Shown: positions 14,935-20,359 of the stretch, one piece after another
Layout: each line of letters opens with the position of its first letter
Position numbering within the stretch: the first letter of the stretch is position 1
IMG/VR virus record: IMGVR_UViG_3300031141_000020
Span: 1 to 36,768 of that record
Strand: one strand, 5' to 3'
DNA from: a virus
DNA length: 36,768 bases
Translations under genes and position numbers: made by a program
The notes under the pieces: generated by a model
Databases searched by the model: none
The model's input: only the letters and a program-made list of their open reading frames with translations
What the model was told of the DNA's origin: nothing

Positions 14935-14967
14935 TTTGGTAGTCTCAAAAATAAGCCGTTACTTTAT
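14935..14967 (+). promoter_or_regulatory. Island promoter 2, TTTGGTAG class
   Basis: TTTGGTAG (14935-14942), 17 nt, TACTTTAT (14960-14967), then AATATA. The stretch CGTTACTTTATAATATA is repeated at promoter 3 (16614-16630). The start should fall near 14975, ahead of the leader CAATAACTAAAACAAACAAA and ATG 14994. Confidence 0.55.
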
Positions 14968-14993
14968 AATATACAATAACTAAAACAAACAAA

Positions 14994-15362
14994 ATGGAAA
15001 ACGAATTTCAGACAAGATTAGAAAATATAGATGTAAATATCTATGGATTTGAGAAGTGGCAAGGAAGAGATGGGAATAACGATATATCAGCAGTAGCAGT
15101 TGTTCATTGGTATTTCTATACTGAAATGAGGAGTTGGGGGATTAAGGATGTAGGTGCTTATGCTACTTTTGTTAATGTTGAATTTGAGGTAAATTGGTGG
15201 AATGAAAATGATACTGAAGTGATAGAAGAATTTAGTATTAACACAAATGATAGTAATGAGTGGGAAATTAAGACTGAAATTGACTTAAACTTAGGAGATG
15301 GTATTTGCCCATCTGATGTAGAGGTAGATTATGATAATAAAACAATAACAATTAATTTTTAA
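14994..15362 (+). CDS. Unrecognised acidic island protein 5
   Basis: This 122-residue, Trp-rich, beta-rich acidic protein contains AVVHWYFYTEMRSWGI (about 36-51) and FEVNWWNENDTEVIEEF (about 64-80), followed by alternating D/N and I/V strands to the end. It could be a small all-beta sandwich. It is first after promoter 2. Strong negative charge raises the possibility of a DNA-mimic or inhibitor, but nothing in the sequence proves it. Confidence 0.5.
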   Translation: MENEFQTRLENIDVNIYGFEKWQGRDGNNDISAVAVVHWYFYTEMRSWGIKDVGAYATFVNVEFEVNWWNENDTEVIEEFSINTNDSNEWEIKTEIDLNLGDGICPSDVEVDYDNKTITINF

Positions 15363-15372
15363 ACTAAATAAA

Positions 15373-15621
15373 ATGGAAAACAAACTAAGAAAACGATTGA
15401 AATTAAGTGTAGTGAAATTCTCTTTTAAGAAGAAGAATGGAGAAACAAGATATGCTACTGGTTCAACAAATATAGAAATGATAAATTCTTTATTTGGAAT
15501 GAAACTGGATGAGTTTAAAGAAGAAGTAAATAGGGATGGTATAACTACTTACTATGATATTGAGAAAAGAAATTGGAGAAGTTTAAGGGATGAAAGTTTA
15601 ATTGAAATTATAAATAATTAA
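15373..15621 (+). CDS. WYL_2/Sm-like SH3-barrel protein (DUF2693)
   Basis: This 82-residue protein fits the WYL_2 (PF10902) pattern. VVKFSFKKKNGETRYATGST (about 13-32) gives the two first strands with R-Y-A-T-G-S/T. GITTYYDIEKRNWRSLRDES (about 56-75) gives the conserved Y-Y-D-x-x-K-x-x-W-R-S motif. The family has an Sm-like SH3 barrel and is widespread in phages, with no proven function; nucleic-acid binding is suspected. It sits 10 nt after the previous gene in the promoter-2 operon. Confidence 0.65.
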   Translation: MENKLRKRLKLSVVKFSFKKKNGETRYATGSTNIEMINSLFGMKLDEFKEEVNRDGITTYYDIEKRNWRSLRDESLIEIINN

Positions 15622-15623
15622 TT

Positions 15624-15926
15624 ATGAATTTAGATGAATATAAGTTAGGTAACCCTACTGATGATAGTGGGAAGAACAATATAGTAAGTAATTGTTGTGG
15701 AGAAGAAGTTGAGGATGATTTTTTAACATATTGTTGTGGGGCAAGATTTTGGAATGGAACTGATATTTGTGAAGATTGCAAAGAACATTCTGAAACAAGT
15801 GGAGAAGTATTTTGTGTAGAGTGTGGGGATGAGTGTGTAGAGGTTACTGAGACAGAATATAAGGAGTTAAGAAGAGATGATAAGGAAGAGATGGATAGAG
15901 ATGGCGAAAAGGATGAAAATAATTAA
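15624..15926 (+). CDS. Small double zinc-ribbon-like protein
   Basis: This 100-residue protein has Cys pairs NCCGEEV (about 23-29), YCCGARF (about 36-42), ICEDCKEH (about 48-55) and FCVECGDEC (about 63-71), consistent with one or two zinc-binding ribbons. The C-terminal about 25 residues are acidic and Lys/Asp/Glu-rich. It starts 2 nt after the previous gene. It could bind a host protein or nucleic acid through the ribbon. No specific family is named. Confidence 0.55.
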   Translation: MNLDEYKLGNPTDDSGKNNIVSNCCGEEVEDDFLTYCCGARFWNGTDICEDCKEHSETSGEVFCVECGDECVEVTETEYKELRRDDKEEMDRDGEKDENN

Positions 15927-15944
15927 TAACTAAAAACAAACAAA

Positions 15945-16193
15945 ATGAAAGTAATAAGCAAAAAGTATGTAGACAATAGTAGGTTTATGGAATTTATAGA
16001 TGAAATGGCACTAAATATAACTGAAATGAACTATGGGCAAGAAACTTATGAAGAGGTTAAAATTTATGAGGGCAATTATGAGACTCATTTAACGGCTGAT
16101 GCACAAATATACTATAATGAAGTGTATAGTGAATATGAGATGGTCGCAAATAATATCTTAGGAGTGTATAGTGATAATGATTTGAAAGAATAA
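15945..16193 (+). CDS. Small unrecognised island protein 6
   Basis: This 82-residue acidic, Tyr-rich protein begins MKVISKKYVDNSRFMEFIDE and has a helical C-terminal half (HLTADAQIYYNEVYSEYEMV, about 47-66). It follows a TAATAACTAAAAACAAACAA leader like those of the neighbouring genes. Unknown function. Confidence 0.45.
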   Translation: MKVISKKYVDNSRFMEFIDEMALNITEMNYGQETYEEVKIYEGNYETHLTADAQIYYNEVYSEYEMVANNILGVYSDNDLKE

Positions 16194-16194
16194 T

Positions 16195-16278
16195 ATGAGT
16201 AAAGATACTAAGGAGCTTATCATAGTGGCACTGGCTTTTTGCCTACTGATGTACTTTTGCTATGGAACAATAAACTAA
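16195..16278 (+). CDS. 27-residue membrane microprotein
   Basis: ATG 16195 lies 1 nt after the previous stop. The peptide has a charged start (MSKDTKE) and one membrane helix, LIIVALAFCLLMYFCYG, ending TIN. Its coupling to the upstream gene and the clean hydrophobic segment make it a plausible translated microprotein. Unknown function. Confidence 0.4.
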   Translation: MSKDTKELIIVALAFCLLMYFCYGTIN

Positions 16279-16302
16279 ATAATAATTAAAAAAATAAATA
16301 AT

Positions 16303-16374
16303 ATGTGGGGAACAATTTTTGTAGTAATATTTTTAGCAGTGTTAGGATTATATTCTGAAATGGGTAGACTTTAA
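16303..16374 (+). CDS. 23-residue membrane microprotein
   Basis: ATG 16303 follows an A-rich leader (AAAAAATAAATAAT). The peptide MWGTIFVVIFLAVLGLYSEM plus GRL is one membrane helix with a short charged end. It is next to another microprotein of the same type, and both sit at the end of the promoter-2 operon. Real translation is uncertain. Confidence 0.35.
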   Translation: MWGTIFVVIFLAVLGLYSEMGRL

Positions 16375-16390
16375 TTAATAAAACAAACAA

Positions 16391-16588
16391 ATGAATACAA
16401 TAGAATACAGAAACGGACAAATAAAGCAAATAAAGGTAGATGGTTATGAGTTAGCACAAAATGAGACTGATTATTATAAGATAAGTGTTAAATTTTGGGA
16501 CTATGAGAACAATAGCACAAATAGTTTAAGCATAACAAATAAAGAATTTAATCAGATAAAGAAAATTTTATTAAATAAAAGTAAATAA
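16391..16588 (+). CDS. Small unrecognised island protein 7
   Basis: This 65-residue protein, MNTIEYRNGQIKQIKVDGYE onward, has a beta-hairpin-like start and a helical, Lys-rich C-terminus (EFNQIKKILLNKSK). It is the last gene before island promoter 3 and has an AAACAAACAA leader. No family is recognised. Confidence 0.45.
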   Translation: MNTIEYRNGQIKQIKVDGYELAQNETDYYKISVKFWDYENNSTNSLSITNKEFNQIKKILLNKSK

Positions 16589-16591
16589 AAA

Positions 16592-16624
16592 TTAGGTAGA
16601 ATGGATTAATTGTCGTTACTTTAT
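16592..16624 (+). promoter_or_regulatory. Island promoter 3, TTTGGTAG class variant
   Basis: TTAGGTAG (16592-16599), 17 nt, TACTTTAT (16617-16624), then AATATAAC. It differs from promoter 2 by one base in the upstream box and shares the run CGTTACTTTATAATATA. It precedes ATG 16649. Unlike promoters 1 and 2, it has no palindrome 42 nt upstream. Confidence 0.5.
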
Positions 16625-16648
16625 AATATAACAAATCAATCAAACAAA

Positions 16649-17185
16649 ATGAAATACACAAACAAACAACAAATTGAGATGTACTTAGAATGGTTTAACA
16701 ATTACCTATCAACTACTAAATTTAGAGAAGATTATAACTTAGGTATGGCAGAGTGTGAAAATATCTTGGATAATGGCAGAGACTTGAATGAGGCAATAGC
16801 TACTGCAAATAAAATTAACAACTTAACAACTAAACAACAAACAACTATGAAAAATTTAAGAGAAGAAGTAGAAAATGCAATTATTAGAGAACAAATTGGA
16901 GACAAAGGAGGGGGAGTGGAAATTGATTTAGGGGTATTTAGTGAAGAATGGGATGGGCAATTAATGAGTGCATATCAAAACTACTTAGGAGGAGGGATGC
17001 TCGGCTCAATACAGAACGATTGCACGATAGATAACTGGGATAACACATGTATAGTAGGGGGGTACGATTTGAAGTCAGTAGGGGAAGAATTAAAGAGGTA
17101 TATGCACGACAAGACCAACCCTGATGATGATGTAGAGGGCAGTAGTTATGATGATAACCAAAAGAGAAGTGCATCAGCATATTAA
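16649..17185 (+). CDS. Unrecognised 178-residue island protein
   Basis: The largest island protein. The N-terminal half is helical (KQQIEMYLEWFNNYLSTTKF, about 6-25; GMAECENILDNGRDLNEAIA, about 32-51). The middle is glycine-rich, and the C-terminus is acidic and Asp/Ser-rich, so it is probably disordered. It is transcribed alone from promoter 3 and followed by a hairpin. ATG 16649 was chosen over an upstream TTG because it follows the CAATCAAACAAA leader. The N-terminal segment resembles helical domains of other small phage proteins. No function can be assigned. Confidence 0.5.
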   Translation: MKYTNKQQIEMYLEWFNNYLSTTKFREDYNLGMAECENILDNGRDLNEAIATANKINNLTTKQQTTMKNLREEVENAIIREQIGDKGGGVEIDLGVFSEEWDGQLMSAYQNYLGGGMLGSIQNDCTIDNWDNTCIVGGYDLKSVGEELKRYMHDKTNPDDDVEGSSYDDNQKRSASAY

Positions 17186-17214
17186 AGAAGTTTGTTTGTT
17201 TAGTTTGTAAATTT

Positions 17215-17246
17215 GGGGGGGATTTTATCTTCCCCATTTTACTTTT
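17215..17246 (+). terminator. Weak hairpin terminator after the 16649 gene
   Basis: GGGGGG (17215-17220) can pair with TTCCCC (17230-17235), four G-C and two G-U pairs, and ATTTTACTTTT follows. It is weak as a terminator but well placed, 30 nt after a stop codon and before the second repeat block. Confidence 0.3.
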
Positions 17247-17261
17247 ATATTCCTACAAAGT

Positions 17262-17321
17262 CAAAAAGTCTTGGGGAATTTCCTTTAGGGGCAAAAAGTC
17301 TTGGGGAATTTCCTTTAGGGG
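17262..17321 (+). repeat. Perfect tandem pair of 30-bp repeats (copy pair 2)
   Basis: Two identical 30-mers, 17262-17291 and 17292-17321, each start CAAAAAGTCTTGGGGAATTT and end CCTTTAGGGG. They match the diverged pair at 13882-13941 in the first 13 bases. The core GGGGAATTTCC is partly palindromic. An identical tandem pair implies recent duplication or active maintenance. Confidence 0.8.
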
Positions 17322-17342
17322 GGAGTATGGGTTATTCCTCCT

Positions 17343-17363
17343 TATTTAGACTCAATCTAAATA
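17343..17363. promoter_or_regulatory. 8-5-8 palindrome, copy c (perfect)
   Basis: TATTTAGA-CTCAA-TCTAAATA has both arms perfect. It is followed by GTGTA, as in copy e. It stands 22 nt after the tandem 30-bp repeats. No good promoter follows at 42 nt. Confidence 0.55.
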
Positions 17364-17512
17364 GTGTAATTGTTGATAACTTTATGTTGTTTGTCTTGTT
17401 TATATCAAAAAATTTGTTATTCGTGTGCACGTTCCTATCTATTAAAAATTAGTATAATCTATCTATGCAATAAAAAAAGCATAAAAGCAAATAAAAAAGC
17501 AATTACTTTGCT

Positions 17513-17533
17513 TATTTAGAATCATTATAAATT
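17513..17533. promoter_or_regulatory. 8-5-8 palindrome, copy d
   Basis: TATTTAGA-ATCAT-TATAAATT, two mismatches in the right arm. Its first base is 51 nt before the TTTG box of the 17564 promoter, 9 nt more than in copies a and b. Confidence 0.5.
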
Positions 17534-17563
17534 AGCATATTAATAAAAAAAAGTGCTATTTTG

Positions 17564-17594
17564 TTTGGTGGTTTAAAAAAGGGCTGTATCTTTG
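17564..17594 (+). promoter_or_regulatory. Bacteroidetes-type promoter for the distal island operon
   Basis: TTTG (17564-17567), 19 nt, TATCTTTG (17587-17594) then C: a perfect match to the -33/-7 pattern. The first box reads TTTGGTGG, close to the TTTGGTAG class. It should drive the genes from 17641 to the terminator at 18864. Confidence 0.65.
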
Positions 17595-17640
17595 CACTAT
17601 AATTACAAACAAATAAATAAAACAAACTAATACAAACACT

Positions 17641-17769
17641 ATGAAAACAACAACAACAAACACAAACAACAAACAAACAAACACTTTGAAAACAATAGGT
17701 GAAATTTTTAATATTACCGCTTTTATCACTTTTATAAGCTGGATAATTTTTACTATTGTAACTAATTAA
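17641..17769 (+). CDS. 42-residue membrane microprotein with T/N-rich N-terminus
   Basis: The peptide opens MKTTTTNTNNKQTNTLK, because the CAAA-rich leader composition continues into the gene, and then has one membrane helix, IFNITAFITFISWIIFTIV. It is first after the strong 17564 promoter, with about 45 nt of A-rich leader. Function unknown. Confidence 0.45.
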   Translation: MKTTTTNTNNKQTNTLKTIGEIFNITAFITFISWIIFTIVTN

Positions 17770-17770
17770 G

Positions 17771-17830
17771 ATGATACTATTAATAATAATAGGTTTTATT
17801 GTCTTACTAAGTATTACATTGAACATCTAA
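17771..17830 (+). CDS. 19-residue hydrophobic microprotein
   Basis: ATG 17771 lies 1 nt after the previous stop. The peptide MILLIIIGFIVLLSITLNI is one membrane helix with no charged residue. Its tight coupling to another membrane microprotein suggests a two-peptide unit. It is so short that chance cannot be excluded. Confidence 0.3.
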   Translation: MILLIIIGFIVLLSITLNI

Positions 17831-17867
17831 CAAACAACAAACAACAAACAAATAAATAAATAAACAA

Positions 17868-18233
17868 ATGGAAACAACAAACAACAAACTAAAAAACCAA
17901 ATTGCACACCTAAACAACAATATTACAGAGTATGCAAAACAAATTGAAACATTAAAAGAAACAAACAAACAAATGAAAACACAAACAACAAACAAACAAA
18001 TAAAAGCTTTTAACTTATCAGAAAGTAAAAATTTATCTTATGATTTGCAAAGCTATATTAATACAAATCTATTTGCCGATTGTATCACGATACAGAAAGA
18101 AGATAGAATAATATCTTATACCTGGAACTTCAGCCCACAAACTACAGGCACAAGCTACCAAAAAGAAACTTATAAACGAATAACAATAGAAAAGAAAGTG
18201 CAAACAATAAAAGAAACAATTTATAAAATTTAA
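17868..18233 (+). CDS. Unrecognised coiled-coil island protein
   Basis: In this 121-residue protein, residues about 5-45 form a coiled coil (LKNQIAHLNNNITEYAKQIE, then TLKETNKQMK). A mixed domain (about 50-121) has a Tyr-Thr-Trp strand and a Lys-rich helical end. It follows a long CAAA-repeat leader (17831-17867). Basic overall, unlike the acidic proteins of the first island operon. Unknown function; coiled-coil oligomerisation is likely. Confidence 0.5.
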   Translation: METTNNKLKNQIAHLNNNITEYAKQIETLKETNKQMKTQTTNKQIKAFNLSESKNLSYDLQSYINTNLFADCITIQKEDRIISYTWNFSPQTTGTSYQKETYKRITIEKKVQTIKETIYKI

Positions 18234-18273
18234 AGAAAGGTTACAAATAATATTAATAAAACAAACAAACAAC

Positions 18274-18567
18274 ATGAAAACAAAAGTAAAACAATTAAGA
18301 AGTAGAAACGGCAACCAGGTTGCAAATCAATTTGAAATCACACAAACTAAGAAAGATTATCAAGCCCATATATTTCAAAGCTATGATACAATAATATCTA
18401 AAATTATTTATAGCAAAGGTAAAAGGATAATCTATTTAGATAAAGAAGCTTTTAATTACAGCCGTACAACCTCTAAATATTTGTATCAGTTTATGATGAT
18501 GAATAAAAAAGAAATTGAAAACCTTATCACAAATAAAAAAGCAATCTTTAAAAATTTAAACAAATAA
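18274..18567 (+). CDS. Small basic protein resembling a conserved phage family
   Basis: This 97-residue basic protein has KVKQLRSRNGNQVANQFEIT (about 4-23), HIFQSYDTIISKI (about 32-44), IYLDKEAFNYSRTTSKYLYQF (about 53-73). Proteins with the order L-R-S-R-N-G-x-x-V-A-N-Q-F, F-Q-S-Y and Y-S-x-T-T-x-K-Y are short conserved proteins of Bacteroidetes phages and plasmids, which I recall under the DUF8033 label. Function is unknown. It has an AAACAAACAAACAAC leader. Confidence 0.5.
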   Translation: MKTKVKQLRSRNGNQVANQFEITQTKKDYQAHIFQSYDTIISKIIYSKGKRIIYLDKEAFNYSRTTSKYLYQFMMMNKKEIENLITNKKAIFKNLNK

Positions 18568-18596
18568 AACAAACTAACAAACAAATAAATAAAAAA

Positions 18597-18842
18597 ATGA
18601 AAACAAACACAACAAACAAAACAGAACTTTACAACCTAATGAATAAACTATTTAGCAATTGTAAACAAATTAATGGTAATTACATTGCAGGGATTGAAGA
18701 GACAGACAGACAGAAAACAAAGCATATTAGTAGAATAAAGGACTTTTGCTCTTCTAAGTTTGAAACTTACATACTATCTATTGTATTTATTGGTGGCATA
18801 TCTTCCGAATATCAAACGGCAATTAAAATAGAAATTGAATAA
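18597..18842 (+). CDS. Unrecognised small protein at the island end
   Basis: This 81-residue protein begins MKTNTTNKTELYNLMNKLFS and has a TYILSIVFIGGISSEY hydrophobic segment (about 57-72), probably a buried beta strand pair rather than a membrane helix. It is the last gene before the intrinsic terminator. No domain is recognised. Confidence 0.45.
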   Translation: MKTNTTNKTELYNLMNKLFSNCKQINGNYIAGIEETDRQKTKHISRIKDFCSSKFETYILSIVFIGGISSEYQTAIKIEIE

Positions 18843-18863
18843 ACAAAATAATATATTAAATTA

Positions 18864-18890
18864 AGGAGTGTAAAAGCTCCTTTTTTTTAT
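18864..18890 (+). terminator. Intrinsic terminator closing the island
   Basis: AAGGAG (18864-18869), an 8-nt loop, CTCCTT (18878-18883) and a continuing run of T. This is a textbook Rho-independent terminator, 22 nt after the last island gene. Confidence 0.75.
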
Positions 18891-18901
18891 GCTCAATTCC
18901 T

Positions 18902-18922
18902 TATTTAGAATGAGTCTAAATA
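18902..18922. promoter_or_regulatory. 8-5-8 palindrome, copy e (perfect)
   Basis: TATTTAGA-ATGAG-TCTAAATA, both arms perfect, followed by GTGTA as in copy c. It stands just after the island terminator, so the five palindromes bracket the island. Confidence 0.55.
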
Positions 18923-18927
18923 GTGTA

Positions 18928-18947
18928 GGGGGTGGTGGTGGGGGTGG
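18928..18947 (+). other. G-rich tract, possible two-tetrad G-quadruplex
   Basis: GGGGG T GG T GG T GGGGG T GG over 20 nt, in a genome region that is otherwise AT-rich. It can in principle fold as a two-tetrad quadruplex or bind a G-tract protein. It is close to palindrome e and to the presumed packaging genes. Confidence 0.4.
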
Positions 18948-19146
18948 TATTAGATAGGATTTTTGTATACATTATACAGCACAAGCCCCTCAGCTAAGCC
19001 CCTTCAGGAGTCGTGTAAGCCATTAATTCAAAAAAAATAAAGCAGAATAGCTGATTTACGTAAAAGAGCCTTATAATCAGGGTGGTCTGATATTCACAAT
19101 AGATTTCGGCCATCAGGTTATTATGCACGTTATGTAACATATTACC

Positions 19147-19177
19147 TTGACTTGTTAATTATTTTTACTTATCTTTG
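19147..19177 (+). promoter_or_regulatory. Bacteroidetes-type promoter for terminase/tail genes
   Basis: TTG (19147-19149), 20 nt, TATCTTTG (19170-19177) then C. Near-perfect -33/-7 pair. The transcript should start near 19185, about 20 nt before ATG 19204 of TerS. Confidence 0.65.
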
Positions 19178-19203
19178 CAAATAAATTTTATGCACAAGAA
19201 ATA

Positions 19204-19656
19204 ATGGAAGAGAAAGAAGATATGAGAGTTGAAATAAGTGCCACTGGGTTGGGCAATATTCAGACTAAATTTGAAGGTAAGGCTACTAAGTTAGAAGCCC
19301 ATAAGAGAACCTCTGAGATAGTTAGATTAGTTTTACAAGGAGTTAGGTATACTGATATAATTGAGTATTGTGATAACAACTGGGGCATCAAAAAGAGGCA
19401 AGCCTCTATATACTATAAGAGAGCCTTACAGTATTTTAAGGAACAATTTGATGAAGAGAAGCAATATGAAGTTGATAAGCACACTATGATGTTATACGAC
19501 TTATATACTAAAGGGTATAAGAGTGGAGATTTAAACATCTGTAGGTTGTTACTTCAAGATATAGCTAAGATGAAAGGAATAGCAATAGATAGGGTGGATT
19601 TAACAAGTGGGGGTGATTCGTTTGTGTTTAATTATACAAAGCCTGAAGATGAGTAA
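19204..19656 (+). CDS. terS: Terminase small subunit
   Basis: In this 150-residue protein, a central helix-turn-helix-like region (about 38-80), with SEIVRLVLQGVRYTDIIEYC then WGIKKRQASIYYKRALQYF, is followed by a helical oligomerisation segment (about 85-125) and an acidic tail ending GDSFVFNYTKPEDE. This is the layout of phage TerS proteins, which recognise the packaging site and regulate the large subunit. It lies two genes upstream of TerL and directly downstream of the noncoding segment that may hold the packaging site. Confidence 0.65.
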   Translation: MEEKEDMRVEISATGLGNIQTKFEGKATKLEAHKRTSEIVRLVLQGVRYTDIIEYCDNNWGIKKRQASIYYKRALQYFKEQFDEEKQYEVDKHTMMLYDLYTKGYKSGDLNICRLLLQDIAKMKGIAIDRVDLTSGGDSFVFNYTKPEDE

Positions 19657-19826
19657 TAAATATAATAAACCCAACCTCAATAGTTTTACAGGTTGTTTTG
19701 ACAAGCAAAACAATTACACATTTGTTTAAAGTAATTAATCAATCTGAAAAACAAAAGAGTTTTCAAAAATAATAAAAATAAAGTTAGTAATCAAGAACCT
19801 TTTAGAATAATTAAAACAATACAACA

Positions 19827-20168
19827 ATGCCAAGAGAAACAAGTTTACAAATAGATTTACGATTTACAGTGTCCGTTCTGGACACGAGAGGTAAAGAATC
19901 GGTTAGTGATAGCGGTTCTGTAATTAAAATGGAGATAACCTTTAAAACGCATAACTTCAAGGTTGCCGAATTAAAACTTTCCGAGGTTAGGGCTTTATTA
20001 GGAGCTACCACTGAATTTAGAGAGATAGAGGCTAATGCAACTCAACCATATGTAGGTGATGGAGAGATTCCAGTGGTTATTTCGTCTATGCCGCAAGAAA
20101 AGTTTATAGCTTGGGCAAAAACATTTGGAAATAGTCAAGCATTAATGATGTTAAACGAAGTAAAATAA
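19827..20168 (+). CDS. Unrecognised protein between the terminase genes
   Basis: In this 113-residue protein, the first about 60 residues are beta-rich (LQIDLRFTVSVLDTRGKESV; SVIKMEITFKTHNFKVAELK). Helices with FIAWAKTFGNSQALMMLNEV close the chain. It is preceded by 170 nt with no gene and an AAAACAATACAACA leader. Position suggests a packaging or head-completion accessory. No family is recognised. Confidence 0.5.
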   Translation: MPRETSLQIDLRFTVSVLDTRGKESVSDSGSVIKMEITFKTHNFKVAELKLSEVRALLGATTEFREIEANATQPYVGDGEIPVVISSMPQEKFIAWAKTFGNSQALMMLNEVK

Positions 20169-20173
20169 ATAAT

Positions 20174-20359
20174 ATGGAAAAAGAAACAGAAGTCATCAGT
20201 AAATACAAGAAATTTTTTAATAGTGAGAGTGGATGGGAATCTAACCTTTTAGCAATCGTTGTTCTTGCTTGGCTAACTCCAATATTACTCACTTACTTTA
20301 TTATTAAGTTTGGCATACTTCTTCCAATAGGTCGCTTGCTTGGCGGAAAGAATAAATGA
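20174..20359 (+). CDS. Small membrane protein upstream of TerL
   Basis: This 61-residue protein has one or two hydrophobic segments, LLAIVVLAWLTPILLTYFII (about 25-44) and the shorter LLPIGRLLGG. It ends in basic KNK. The last 4 nt overlap the TerL start (ATGA at 20356). Unknown function; a second holin or host-membrane factor is conceivable but unsupported. Confidence 0.45.
   Translation: MEKETEVISKYKKFFNSESGWESNLLAIVVLAWLTPILLTYFIIKFGILLPIGRLLGGKNK

Larger units (their letters stand above)
17186..17640 (+). other. Noncoding regulatory gap inside the island
   Basis: About 455 nt without a convincing gene. In order it holds a weak terminator (17215), a perfect tandem pair of 30-bp repeats (17262), palindrome c (17343), palindrome d (17513) and a strong Bacteroidetes-type promoter (17564). 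An open frame from 17213 translates the repeats into a tandem 10-residue peptide, but I judge it not to be a gene. Confidence 0.6.
18891..19203 (+). other. Noncoding segment before the terminase genes
   Basis: About 310 nt without a gene. In order it holds palindrome e (18902-18922), a G-rich run (18928-18947), an AGCCCCTCAGCTAAGCCCC direct repeat near 18984, three DnaA-box-like 9-mers (ATATTCACA 19090, TTATGCACG 19121, TTATGCACA 19188) and a strong promoter (19147-19177). Its place before TerS makes it the best candidate for a packaging site or a replication origin. Confidence 0.45.

Noticed and set aside
13882-17321. CRISPR array
   Set aside because: Only two adjacent 30-bp units per block, no spacers between them, and no cas genes in the window.
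17213-17452. Open frame of 79 codons covering the 30-bp repeats, giving a tandem 10-residue peptide
   Set aside because: The peptide repeat follows automatically because 30 is divisible by 3. The frame crosses a terminator-like hairpin and the palindrome c operator, and has no leader like its neighbours.
17512-18314. Minus-strand frames opposite the distal island operon
   Set aside because: Their Cys/Val/Phe-rich sequence is just the complement of CAAA repeats. The plus-strand genes have promoter, leaders and terminator.
18950-19060. tRNA or structured RNA gene in the gap before TerS
   Set aside because: No acceptor stem/T-loop pattern is found; GTTCRA-type T-loop sequence is missing.
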